In this document: positions 25,504 through 33,898 of the stretch, piece after piece
How positions within the stretch are numbered: position 1 is the stretch's first letter
Layout of the letters: every line of letters starts with the position of its first letter
NCBI GenBank assembly: GCA_964430755.1
Contig: CAYSFT010000016.1
Span: forward strand, 1-40,311
Direction of reading: 5' to 3'
Length of the DNA: 40,311 nt
Origin: Flemingiibacterium sp964430755
Lineage (GTDB): Bacteria; Bacillota; Clostridia; Oscillospirales; CAG-272
The notes under the pieces: model-generated
Told to the model about the DNA's origin: nothing
Database searches by the model: none
Seen by the model: the letters and a program-made list of their open reading frames with translations, nothing else
Translations under genes and position numbers: made by a program

Positions 25504-26376
25504 ATGAGCCGAAACAATGACCGCCGGGAGAGCAGATTCTTTACCGGCGATGAACAAGAGCTTTCGCAGATTAAAAGCAAGGAAAATCTGCAGAAGTTTG
25601 CAAGAAAAAAGCGTAAACGAAAAAATCTGAAGCGACTGGCGTTTTTTTTGCTTTTCGCTGTGATCGTGACGATCTTTGTAATTATATGTCTTGCGGTGTT
25701 CTTTCGCATCGAGGAAATCGAGATTGTCGGTTCCTCGCGATACACAAAAGAAGAAATACTTGAGCTTTGCGAGATCGAGGAAGGACTTAGCCTCTACGAG
25801 GTTTCGGACGAGGATCTCGAAATTCTGACAGAGAAGCTCGCTTATATTAAAGATGCACGTGTCGTTCGTAAGCTTCCGCATACGCTCCTTATCAGTGTTA
25901 CGGAGGATTCGCCGAGCTATATGTGTGAGCTTTACGGAGAATATTTCGTTCTTTCCGATGCACTGCGTGTGCTTGATCGTGTTTACGACAGGGCAGAACT
26001 TGACGGCTCGGGACTTATTGAAATTTTACTGCCGGAAATAAATTCGGTCGTTGTTGGCGGCGATGTTGAGTTTGCGGCGGAGGTTTCCGAAAAGTATGTC
26101 AAGGCTTATCTTGATGCGCTTGAATCCAGTCATATGTATTCGAGAGCGACGGCGTTTGACCTTCGTGACCGATTCAATCTTGCGTTGATATCAGATGGGA
26201 TTTATCTTATTGATTTCGGAAACGGCGATGAGCTCGGAACAAAGCTGACTGCCGTTGCAAGTATGCTCGACAATGCGGTTTTCGCGGATAAGATTCCTGC
26301 GACGATTGATGCGACAGACCCGACACAGTGCCCGGTTATAAAAAATCCGGAGCTTGTGATAGCGTTCGACGATTGA
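25504..26376 (+). CDS. ftsQ: Cell division protein FtsQ/DivIB
   Basis: FtsQ/DivIB is a bitopic scaffold that ties FtsL and DivIC to the divisome. The 290-aa product has a charged cytoplasmic N terminus (about 45 residues, with KKRKRKNLKR), one membrane segment at about 46-68, a POTRA domain starting FRIEEIEIVGSSRYTKEEIL, and the FtsQ beta domain to the end. The only candidate binding site is GGGTGG, 7 nt before the ATG, an unusual form. It sits before ftsZ with its own promoter; ftsA, which usually separates them, is missing. Confidence 0.9.
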   Translation: MSRNNDRRESRFFTGDEQELSQIKSKENLQKFARKKRKRKNLKRLAFFLLFAVIVTIFVIICLAVFFRIEEIEIVGSSRYTKEEILELCEIEEGLSLYEVSDEDLEILTEKLAYIKDARVVRKLPHTLLISVTEDSPSYMCELYGEYFVLSDALRVLDRVYDRAELDGSGLIEILLPEINSVVVGGDVEFAAEVSEKYVKAYLDALESSHMYSRATAFDLRDRFNLALISDGIYLIDFGNGDELGTKLTAVASMLDNAVFADKIPATIDATDPTQCPVIKNPELVIAFDD

Positions 26377-26431
26377 AGCGGCGCAAAATATGCATTAATC
26401 GTAAAAAAATATTGAACTTTTTTAAAATCCC

Positions 26432-26460
26432 TTGCAAAAGATGCGATTTAATATTATTAT
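26432..26460 (+). promoter_or_regulatory. Promoter of ftsZ
   Basis: TTGCAA, a 17-bp spacer and TATTAT in the 155-bp gap between ftsQ and ftsZ. The gap is otherwise AT-rich with ATT repeats. A separate promoter fits the need for high FtsZ levels. Confidence 0.65.
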
Positions 26461-26531
26461 ATTATTATATAGATATTTTTATCGAAGGATTTCGATGATC
26501 GGACATAAAAATTCTTAGGAGGATAACAGAA

Positions 26532-27665
26532 ATGGCATTTGAACTCGACAACAATTTCGGCAATGTAAATATAAAAGTAATAGGTGTCGGCGGCGGCGGT
26601 AATAACGCTGTCAACCGTATGATCGCTGCTAACGTACGCGGCGTTGAATTTGTTGCTATCAACACAGACAGACAGGCTCTCGCAAAATCGAGCGCTGTTA
26701 CAAAGATTGATATCGGTGAAAAGGTCACCAAGGGCCGCGGTGCCGGTGCTAACCCCGAAATCGGCGCAAGAGCTGCCGAGGAATCAATTGAGGAAATCAA
26801 GAAGGTTCTCGAGGGAACACATATGGTTTTCGTAACCGCAGGTATGGGCGGTGGTACCGGTACAGGTGCAGCTCCTATCGTTGCTAAAACCGCACGTGAC
26901 ATGGGTATTCTCACAGTCGGCGTTGTAACCAAGCCTTTCGCATTCGAGGGCAAGGTTCGCATGAATCAGGCTGAGGAGGGTATCAAGAACCTTATCGAGG
27001 TTGTTGACTCGCTCATCATCGTTCCCAACGAAAGACTTAAGCAGGTTTCTGATACAAGAATCACTCTTATCAACGCATTTGAGGTTGCCGATGATGTACT
27101 TCGTCACGGTGTACAGAGCGTTGCCGAGCTTATCACTGTTGACGGTTTCATTAACCTTGACTTTGCAGACGTTTCCGCTATCATGCTTGGTGCAGGCTAC
27201 GCTCACATGGGCGTTGGAAACGCAAGCGGCAAGGAAAAGGCAGAGCTCGCGGCAAAGGCTGCTATCTCGAGTCCTCTGCTTGAAACCTCCATCGCAGGTG
27301 CACGCGGTATCATCGTCAGCATCACGGCTTCTCCCGATATCGGACTTGAAGAAGTTGACGTTGCCTGCAGCATGGTTCAGAGCGAGGCTCACCCTGATGC
27401 AAACGTTATCTTCGGTGTTGCATTCGATCCCAACCTTGAGGATGAAATGCGCGTAACTGTTATCGCAACCGGCTTTGACAGTGTTCCGAAGAGTATGCAG
27501 GCTCCCGCTGAAGTTAAGGCTGCTCAGACTGCTCCTGCAGCTGCTGCTCCCAAGGCTTCCCAGACCGAGGATGCTGCTGAAGCGCCCAAGGAACCGAGCG
27601 ATGAGCTTATTTCCGATGATGATTTTGATGAGCTTCTCGGAATCCTCCATAAGAATAATCACTAA
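26532..27665 (+). CDS. ftsZ: Cell division GTPase FtsZ
   Basis: FtsZ polymerises into the cytokinetic ring. The 377-aa tubulin homologue has the GTP-binding signature GGGTGTG at residues 106-112, KVIGVGGGGNNAVNRM at the N terminus and the catalytic T7 loop NLDFADV at 208-214. The globular core ends near residue 318. A short linker rich in Ala, Pro, Lys and Gln follows (319-355), then an acidic tail ending DDDFDELLGILHKNNH. That tail does not match the common IPxFLR-type peptide. AGGAGG precedes the start. It is the last gene before a strong terminator. Confidence 0.97.
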   Translation: MAFELDNNFGNVNIKVIGVGGGGNNAVNRMIAANVRGVEFVAINTDRQALAKSSAVTKIDIGEKVTKGRGAGANPEIGARAAEESIEEIKKVLEGTHMVFVTAGMGGGTGTGAAPIVAKTARDMGILTVGVVTKPFAFEGKVRMNQAEEGIKNLIEVVDSLIIVPNERLKQVSDTRITLINAFEVADDVLRHGVQSVAELITVDGFINLDFADVSAIMLGAGYAHMGVGNASGKEKAELAAKAAISSPLLETSIAGARGIIVSITASPDIGLEEVDVACSMVQSEAHPDANVIFGVAFDPNLEDEMRVTVIATGFDSVPKSMQAPAEVKAAQTAPAAAAPKASQTEDAAEAPKEPSDELISDDDFDELLGILHKNNH

Positions 27666-27677
27666 ACATAATAATTT

Positions 27678-27708
27678 CGGGATATCGTTTTCGGTATCCC
27701 GTTTTTTT
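27678..27708 (+). terminator. Terminator of ftsZ
   Basis: CGGGATA pairs with TATCCCG around a 10-nt loop with an inner CG/CG pair, followed by seven T residues. It ends the dcw cluster. Confidence 0.9.
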
Positions 27709-27712
27709 ATGC

Positions 27713-27740
27713 AAAAAAACAGCCGCACAACGGCGACTGT
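27713..27740 (-). terminator. Terminator of the AI-2E family transporter gene
   Basis: On the minus strand, ACAGTCGC pairs with GCGGCTGT (8 bp, one wobble) with a 6-nt loop, followed by TTTTTT. It abuts the ftsZ terminator head to head. Confidence 0.85.
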
Positions 27741-27747
27741 AAAAAAA

Positions 27748-29175
27748 TTATTTATCTTTTTTTTCGGTATTATCAGGGGAATCTGCTTTTTTGTTTTTCT
27801 TTAATTTGTTTTTTAGTTTACCGCCGAGTGTTTGCTTTGTTACTGCGTTAGTGATATTTCTGATTCTTGCGGCAAGAGAATGCTCGTTGTCGTCTTTTTC
27901 AACGAATTCACGCTTTTCATGCTCGCCGTAGTAATCCTCGGTTGCGGTCGGAAGCTCTTTTTCGCGCAGGCGTTTTTCTGTGTAGAGCTTTATGAGCATA
28001 TATATTATTGCGAAGATCGGAACGCTTACGAACATTCCGAAAAGTCCCCACAAGCCGCCCATAACGGTTATTGAGAAGAGCACCCAAAGAGAAGAAAGAC
28101 CGGTTGTTTCGCCGAGTATTTTCGGAACGATGATGTTTCCGTCGATTTGCTGAATGACGACATTGATGATGATGAACCAAAGCACCTTTGACGGGTCAAC
28201 GAAAAATATGATAAGTACGCCGGGAATTGCACCGATAAACGGACCGATGACGGGAATGACATTGGTTATTGCAATCATGACGCTGAGAAGCGGTGCATAC
28301 GGTATACCGAATATTGCAAATGCTATAAATATAACGATACCGACAATTAGCGAATCGAGTATTTTTCCGAGAAGATATGCGCCGAAGGTCTTATTTGTGA
28401 AATGACCGAATTCAATGATACTGTTATAATGGTGCTCAGACATGATTGCACGCAATAACTTTTTCACCTGTGCAACAAGCTTTTCCTTGGATGAAAGGAT
28501 ATATATTGCAAAGAAAAATCCAAGAACGATATTGAGAACTCCGTTCGCAAGTCCCGCAAATGCGCTGAAAACGAGCGGCAAATAGTTCTTTAAGATCATC
28601 ACGGAGTTTGAAAGGAGCGAGTCGAGATTATTGGTTATCAGATCAAGACTTGCAGAAATTCCGGAGAGCTCCTCGCCGAGAGTTGAATCGCTGAAGAAAT
28701 TGCGAATAGTATCGAGAAAGTTTTCGATTGAAAGATTTGCGCTGTTAAATATCGAATCGGGAAGAAACGCATCGAGCCAGGCGAGAGTTTTCTCAACATA
28801 GCCACCCATTTTTGAAGCAAGGTCGGTGAGACTTAGGATAACCTGCGGCATAATGAGGAGGATAAGTATCGTCATGATAATCGCTAATATGATAAACGAA
28901 AGAGCGATAGAAAGTCCGCGCTTAAGGCTCAGCCGACGCTCGGTTGTAACTTTAAATCGGAATATATGCTTTTCCGACATTTTCATGATCGGGTTGGCTA
29001 TATATGCAATACCGAGTCCGACATAGAACGGTGTCATTATTTTATTAACAGTTGACAAAACCGCTATAACACCGTTGAAATTTACAACCATAACACAAAG
29101 CAGAATAATAGCAAGCGCCGTGAGGATCGCATAGACTGCGAGAGTTGTATATTTACGGTTCCATTCTATTTTCAA
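27748..29175 (-). CDS. AI-2E family transporter (UPF0118)
   Basis: This 475-aa membrane protein has the AI-2E exporter-like fold: N-terminal membrane segments at about 10-35 and 40-60, a hydrophilic central part, and four or more segments later. Typical sequence includes ISAF-like central helices, YLLGKILDSLIVGIVIF, the PY-containing loop FGIPYAPLLSVMIAITNVIPVIGPFIGAIPG (given in part as NVIPVIGPFIG) and a long Lys-rich tail of about 60 residues. Family members include TqsA and the sodium/proton-type YueF-like proteins; the true substrate is not known here. GGAGGG precedes the start. It stands alone, flanked by promoter and terminator on the minus strand. Confidence 0.88.
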   Translation of the reverse strand: MKIEWNRKYTTLAVYAILTALAIILLCVMVVNFNGVIAVLSTVNKIMTPFYVGLGIAYIANPIMKMSEKHIFRFKVTTERRLSLKRGLSIALSFIILAIIMTILILLIMPQVILSLTDLASKMGGYVEKTLAWLDAFLPDSIFNSANLSIENFLDTIRNFFSDSTLGEELSGISASLDLITNNLDSLLSNSVMILKNYLPLVFSAFAGLANGVLNIVLGFFFAIYILSSKEKLVAQVKKLLRAIMSEHHYNSIIEFGHFTNKTFGAYLLGKILDSLIVGIVIFIAFAIFGIPYAPLLSVMIAITNVIPVIGPFIGAIPGVLIIFFVDPSKVLWFIIINVVIQQIDGNIIVPKILGETTGLSSLWVLFSITVMGGLWGLFGMFVSVPIFAIIYMLIKLYTEKRLREKELPTATEDYYGEHEKREFVEKDDNEHSLAARIRNITNAVTKQTLGGKLKNKLKKNKKADSPDNTEKKDK

Positions 29176-29208
29176 TTGCAGCCCTCCTTAAAAAGAGTCA
29201 CTATATCA

Positions 29209-29238
29209 ATTATACTTCAAAAAAATGTGTCTTGTCAA
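29209..29238 (-). promoter_or_regulatory. Promoter of the AI-2E family transporter gene
   Basis: On the minus strand, TTGACA, an 18-bp spacer and TATAAT: both hexamers are consensus. It is about 30 bp before the start codon. Confidence 0.8.
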
Positions 29239-29351
29239 GTCATTTTCAGGAATATAGCGAACTTTTTACATATTTTTTAAAGATAGTTTTTTCTTTTTCA
29301 TCATAAATATAAATCTTCTTTGAAGAAAATTAAAATTTATTGCTCGTGTTA

Positions 29352-29380
29352 TTGCAAAATTATGTGATCTGTGGTATGAT
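29352..29380 (+). promoter_or_regulatory. Promoter of the aroB operon
   Basis: TTGCAA, a 17-bp spacer and TATGAT. Transcription should begin near 29387, giving a leader of about 83 nt. Confidence 0.7.
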
Positions 29381-29399
29381 ATTATAGGTGTTTTGTATT

Positions 29400-29455
29400 T
29401 TTCGGAAGTGACACAGGCTTCCGTCCCGAAAGGAAACCTTGATACAGTAAAGGTT
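29400..29455 (+). promoter_or_regulatory. Structured leader of aroB
   Basis: CGGAAG (29403-29408) can pair with CTTCCG (29418-29423), while the overlapping TTTCGG (29400-29405) can pair with CCGAAA (29426-29431), so the two are mutually exclusive. A second stem AACCTT/AAGGTT (29435-29455) covers the only SD-like AAAGG. The role is unproven. Confidence 0.4.
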
Positions 29456-29469
29456 ACGGTTACATATAT

Positions 29470-30510
29470 ATGAATATAATCAATGTCACCCATTCAAGCG
29501 GTAATTATAATATATACGTCGGTGAGGATATCCTTGCCGATGCACTTGCGGACGTTTTTGAAAACAAAACCTATGATCGCATATTTCTCGTTTCCGACGG
29601 TAACGTAAATGAGCTGTGGTCAGAGCATTTTACCAAGGCTCTTGCAAAATGTGGCGTGGAACTTGCCGGTAAGTTTGTTTTTCCTGCCGGTGAAACCTCG
29701 AAAACTCTTGAAACCGTATCCGATATGTATGCGGCGTTTGCAGGCGCGAAGCTTACCCGAGGTTCACTTGTTATTGCGCTCGGCGGCGGTGTCTGCGGAG
29801 ATATGACAGGCTTTGCGGCGGCGACTTATTTGCGCGGAGTTGATGTTATGCAGGTTCCGACAACTTTGCTTTCACAGATTGATTCGTCGATCGGCGGTAA
29901 GACGGGAGTTGACCTTGCAGTCGGAAAGAATCTCGTTGGTGCGTTCCATCAGCCCATTGCAGTTATTGCAGACAGCCGATTCCTTGAAACCCTGCCGCAG
30001 CGTTATATAGACGACGGTATGGGTGAGGCGATAAAATACGGCTGTATTGCCGATGCAGAGCTGTTTGACGGTATCGCGAACCGCTCGATAAGCCGTGCGG
30101 ATATGGTTTACAGATGCATGAAGATAAAGGCTCATGTCGTTGAGGTGGACGAGTTTGAGAGTGGACTTCGTATGATTCTCAATTACGGTCACACGCTCGG
30201 GCACGCAGTTGAAAAGCTCGGCGGCTTTACTCGCTTCTCACACGGTGAGTCGGTTGGCATCGGTATGCTTTATGCGGCACGAATCGGTGCGGCGCTCGGA
30301 TATGATGCGTCGATTGAAGCGAAGATACGCGCATCCCTTGAAGCGTGGTCGCTTCCGACGGTTATGGATTATCCGAAGGAGGAGCTTCTCGCCGTTGTTG
30401 GCGCAGATAAGAAACGCCGCGCAAATGAAATTTCCTTTGTTTTACTTGATGAACTCGGTAAGGCGACCGTTAAGAAGCTTCCGCTTGAAGATATCGGAGA
30501 ACTGATATGA
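29470..30510 (+). CDS. aroB: 3-dehydroquinate synthase
   Basis: AroB converts DAHP to 3-dehydroquinate, the second step of the shikimate pathway, using NAD and a divalent metal. The 346-aa protein shows FPAGETSKTLET, the NAD-binding ALGGGVCGDMTGFAAATYLRG region, VPTTLLSQIDSSIGGKTGVD and the metal/phosphate motif NYGHTLGHAVE. Length is typical. The start at 29470 has no strong binding site; AAAGG is 16 nt upstream and inside a hairpin arm, so translation may be weak or controlled. It overlaps aroA by ATGA. Confidence 0.95.
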   Translation: MNIINVTHSSGNYNIYVGEDILADALADVFENKTYDRIFLVSDGNVNELWSEHFTKALAKCGVELAGKFVFPAGETSKTLETVSDMYAAFAGAKLTRGSLVIALGGGVCGDMTGFAAATYLRGVDVMQVPTTLLSQIDSSIGGKTGVDLAVGKNLVGAFHQPIAVIADSRFLETLPQRYIDDGMGEAIKYGCIADAELFDGIANRSISRADMVYRCMKIKAHVVEVDEFESGLRMILNYGHTLGHAVEKLGGFTRFSHGESVGIGMLYAARIGAALGYDASIEAKIRASLEAWSLPTVMDYPKEELLAVVGADKKRRANEISFVLLDELGKATVKKLPLEDIGELI

Positions 30511-31769
30511 AAAATATGATATTTACTCCCTGCGTTCTTTCTGGTAAGGTACGCATTCCATCATCGAAAAGCCAGGCGCACCGTGCGCTTATCTGCGCGG
30601 CTCTGGCAGGGGATTCGGTTGTACGCGGTGTTGACTTATCAAACGACGTTAAGGCGACCGCCAATGCGCTTCGTTCGCTTGGTGCAACGCTCGAATATAA
30701 CGAGAATGAACGCACGTTTTATATTGGCAAGCCCTGTGCACGCGGTATATCTGCAGGCGAAGTGAACAGCGGTGAATCTGCGTCAACGCTTCGTTTCTTC
30801 ATTCCGCTTGCGGCGGCACTCGGTGCGAGTGTTACTTTCACCGGTGAGGGACGTTTACCGAAGCGTCCGACTGATATATACAAACCCATGCTCTCATCAA
30901 ACGGTGCGAGTCTTACATATCCCGAAAACGGCGATTTCTTACCGCTTACTGTTTCGGGACAGCTTACGGCAGGCGAATACAGTTTGCGCGGTGATATTTC
31001 CTCGCAGTTCGTTACGGGACTGCTGTTTGCGCTGACTCAGGTTGACGGCGAGAGCAAAATAACGCTCACCACGCGTCTTGAAAGTAAACCCTATGCAGAC
31101 CTCACGGTTGACGTGCTTCGACGCTTCGGTGCGGATATAACGGAAACAGATGCGGGTTATACGCTTAAGGGGACAAGCCTTAAGCCTCTCGACATAGACG
31201 TTGAGGGCGACTGTTCACAGGCTGCATTTTTCGCGGTTGCGGCGGCTATTGGCGGTGACGTTACCATGACGGGACTTCGCCGTGACACAAAGCAGGGCGA
31301 CTTTGCGCTCTTTGATATCGTGAGCCGTTTTGGTGCAGGCATTACATGGGACGGCGACACTGTTACAGTCACACGTGCCGACAAGCTCACAGCGAGCGAT
31401 ATTGACGCTTCGGACATACCCGACCTTGTGCCTGCGCTTGCGGTTATGGCGGCGCTTTCAGAGGGTACAACACGCATTTACAACGCCGGAAGACTGCGCA
31501 TAAAGGAAAGCGACAGAATTGCGACCACCGCGGCAATGCTCACGTCACTCGGTGCAACGGTCAGTGAAACCGAGGACGGACTCCTCATCAAAGGCAAGGA
31601 CAAGCTGACCGGCGGCTGCGTATGCTCATATAACGATCACCGTATTGCAATGGCGGCAGCTGCGGCTTCGGCAGGCTGTGTCGGTAACGTCATCGTTGAC
31701 GATATGAGCTGTATAAACAAATCATACCCCGAGTTTGTTCGGGATTTTACCGGTGTGAGGTCGTTATGA
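30507..31769 (+). CDS. aroA: 3-phosphoshikimate 1-carboxyvinyltransferase (EPSP synthase)
   Basis: AroA joins phosphoenolpyruvate to shikimate-3-phosphate. The 420-aa protein has the N-terminal PSSKSQAHRAL motif with the substrate-binding Lys and Arg, and the NSGESASTLRFF loop, a form seen in clostridial enzymes where others have NAGT. GEGRLPKRP, RGDISSQFVTGLL, RIKESDR and the late YNDHRIAMA motif are all present. It is translationally coupled at both ends: ATGA with aroB before and with the DUF362 gene after. Confidence 0.95.
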   Translation: MKNMIFTPCVLSGKVRIPSSKSQAHRALICAALAGDSVVRGVDLSNDVKATANALRSLGATLEYNENERTFYIGKPCARGISAGEVNSGESASTLRFFIPLAAALGASVTFTGEGRLPKRPTDIYKPMLSSNGASLTYPENGDFLPLTVSGQLTAGEYSLRGDISSQFVTGLLFALTQVDGESKITLTTRLESKPYADLTVDVLRRFGADITETDAGYTLKGTSLKPLDIDVEGDCSQAAFFAVAAAIGGDVTMTGLRRDTKQGDFALFDIVSRFGAGITWDGDTVTVTRADKLTASDIDASDIPDLVPALAVMAALSEGTTRIYNAGRLRIKESDRIATTAAMLTSLGATVSETEDGLLIKGKDKLTGGCVCSYNDHRIAMAAAAASAGCVGNVIVDDMSCINKSYPEFVRDFTGVRSL

Positions 31770-32947
31770 GCTTGAATCCCAGTGAGCGCGTATGTCTTGA
31801 CCGTGTTGAGCGCTACGATGTTGACTTTATTGAGCGTGTACTTCGCCGGCAGCTTGAAAAGCTTGATGCCGTTACAATGTTCAAGGATAAGCGCGTTGTG
31901 ATAAAGCCGAATATGGTTATGAAAAAGAGTCCCGAGGCGGCGGCGACGACACATCCCGTCATACTTGAGGCTGTGATTCGTATATTAAAGGAAAATGCCG
32001 CTGATATAGTTATTGCCGAAAGTCCGGGGGGGCTCTATACGCCGCAGACATTAAGCTCGGCATACAAGGGCTGCGGACTTTATGAGGTTGCCGAAAAATA
32101 CGGTGTAACACTCAATTTTGATACGTCATCAAGAAGCATTCCTGCACCGCTTGCAAAGACCTCAAAAATGTTTGATATCATCTCGCCGATTCTTGACGCG
32201 GATGTTATTGTGAACCTTGCCAAGCTGAAAAGTCACTCGCTGACAGGCTACAGCGGCGCGGTTAAAAATTATTTCGGAACAGTTCCGGGCGTTACCAAGT
32301 TTGAGATGCACGCGCGTTTTCCCGACTATAACGATTTTTCCTCGATGCTTGTTGACCTCTGCGAGATGCTTCAAAACGAGAAGCCGACGTTCAACATCCT
32401 TGACGGCATACTTGCAATGGAAGGTAACGGTCCGACGGGCGGTGAGCCGAGAAAGGTTGGCTGTCTTATCTCCGGCGTGAATCCGTTCACGGTTGACATC
32501 GTTGGAACAGCAATTATTAAAACCGAGGGTATAATCATGCTCGAGGAGGGCGTAAGGCGCGGATACTGTCCCGGGAGGGCGGAGGATGTGGTGCTTATAT
32601 GCGATGAAGCAATCGGTAATTTTACGGTTGAAGACTTTGCAAAGCCCGACACAAAAAGAAAGGGCGGAAGCTCGCTCCTCGGAAAACTGCCGACAATGTT
32701 CGGAGGACGGCTTAACTCATGGTTTCAGCCGCGTCCCGTTATAAATAAAAAGCTGTGTGTCGGATGCGGCGAATGTGAACGAAGTTGTCCGAAGCATACG
32801 ATAGAAATCCGCAAAAATCGAGAAGGTAAAAAACAGGCGTATATCATTGATGAAGCCTGCATCAAATGTTACTGCTGTCAAGAGCTTTGTCCTCTTAAGG
32901 CGGTTAAAATCAAGAAAAATCCGATAATAAAACTGATCGGGGGATAA
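31766..32947 (+). CDS. DUF362 protein fused to a 2[4Fe-4S] ferredoxin domain
   Basis: The 393-aa protein has an N-terminal DUF362 domain (VVIKPNMV, IAESPGGLYTP, VNLAKLKSHSLTGYSGAVKNYFG, MEGNGPTGGEPR) and a C-terminal bacterial ferredoxin domain. The two cluster motifs are C331-C334-C337-C341-P and C365-C368-C371-C375-P, both complete. The reaction catalysed is not established for this family; electron transfer is implied by the clusters. It overlaps aroA by ATGA and is followed by ispE after three bases, so it is firmly part of this operon. It lacks a signal peptide. Confidence 0.85.
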   Translation: MSLNPSERVCLDRVERYDVDFIERVLRRQLEKLDAVTMFKDKRVVIKPNMVMKKSPEAAATTHPVILEAVIRILKENAADIVIAESPGGLYTPQTLSSAYKGCGLYEVAEKYGVTLNFDTSSRSIPAPLAKTSKMFDIISPILDADVIVNLAKLKSHSLTGYSGAVKNYFGTVPGVTKFEMHARFPDYNDFSSMLVDLCEMLQNEKPTFNILDGILAMEGNGPTGGEPRKVGCLISGVNPFTVDIVGTAIIKTEGIIMLEEGVRRGYCPGRAEDVVLICDEAIGNFTVEDFAKPDTKRKGGSSLLGKLPTMFGGRLNSWFQPRPVINKKLCVGCGECERSCPKHTIEIRKNREGKKQAYIIDEACIKCYCCQELCPLKAVKIKKNPIIKLIGG

Positions 32948-32950
32948 ATT

Positions 32951-33838
32951 TTGAGTATAAAAACGACATCATGTCTTGCACCGGCAAAGATAAATCTTTA
33001 TCTTGAAATAAAAGCAAAACGTCCCGACGGATATCACGATATCGAGAGCGTTATGCAAACGGTCGGTATATTTGATATATTGACAATTTCAAGATGCCAT
33101 GGCGAAGGGAAGAATATATCTGTTGAGTGTACCGACAGAACTTTGCCGTGTGATGAAACAAATCTTTGTCACCGTGCAGCAAAAAGCTTTTTTGAAACGG
33201 CCGGAATCGACTGTTACAATACTGAAATAAAAGTTGAAAAGCATATTCCCATGGCGGCAGGACTCGGCGGCGGAAGCTCGGATGCTGCGGCGGTGCTTAC
33301 TTTGCTCAATGAGCTTTACGAAACCGGGTTTACCAAATCACAGCTCTGTGAGATCGGCTCAAAAATCGGTGCTGACGTACCTTTCTGCATAATGCAGGGA
33401 ATCAGTGTAACACGCGGTATCGGCGATCTGTTTTCACCTTGCGTGCCGCTTCCCGAATGTTATTTTGTAATAGCGTGTGCAGGCGAGGGAATATCAACGC
33501 CATGGGCATATAAACGCCTTGACGAAATGTACGATTTTGCTTCGCGCGACGTGTCTGCTGACAGATTTGCGGCGGCACTTGAAAATGGCGACCTTGACTG
33601 CATCGTTTCTGCGATGACCAACATATTCGAGTCAGCTGTACTTCCTGAGCGCGAAATGGCGCGGCATATACGCACTCTGCTTATCGAGTGCGGTGCCGTT
33701 GGTGCTATTATGAGCGGAAGCGGACCGTCGGTTTTCGGCGTTTTCAAAACGGAACAGGCAGCGAAAATCGCTGCAGAAAAGATTGCGAGTGAGGGTATCA
33801 CCGCGTACACTTGTAAGCCCTATTATCCTGCAAATTAA
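32951..33838 (+). CDS. ispE: 4-diphosphocytidyl-2-C-methyl-D-erythritol kinase
   Basis: IspE phosphorylates CDP-methylerythritol in the MEP route to isoprenoid precursors, which ends in undecaprenyl phosphate among other products. The 295-aa GHMP kinase has APAKINLYLEI with RPDGYHDIESVMQ at the N terminus, the ATP loop PMAAGLGGGSSDAAA at about residue 98 and the late MSGSGPSVFGVF. The start is a TTG at 32951 with a G-rich GGGGGA site upstream. No closer ATG fits the conserved N terminus. Confidence 0.94.
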   Translation: MSIKTTSCLAPAKINLYLEIKAKRPDGYHDIESVMQTVGIFDILTISRCHGEGKNISVECTDRTLPCDETNLCHRAAKSFFETAGIDCYNTEIKVEKHIPMAAGLGGGSSDAAAVLTLLNELYETGFTKSQLCEIGSKIGADVPFCIMQGISVTRGIGDLFSPCVPLPECYFVIACAGEGISTPWAYKRLDEMYDFASRDVSADRFAAALENGDLDCIVSAMTNIFESAVLPEREMARHIRTLLIECGAVGAIMSGSGPSVFGVFKTEQAAKIAAEKIASEGITAYTCKPYYPAN

Positions 33839-33898
33839 ACACTGCAGGTGGGAAATATAAAATTTGAATCGCAAAAAATGCGAGAAATGGAGATTGTT

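Noticed and set aside
26784..27728. Long open frame on the minus strand opposite ftsZ
   Set aside because: It is a mirror of the highly biased ftsZ codons, with Cys- and Asn-rich sequence, no binding site and no domain.
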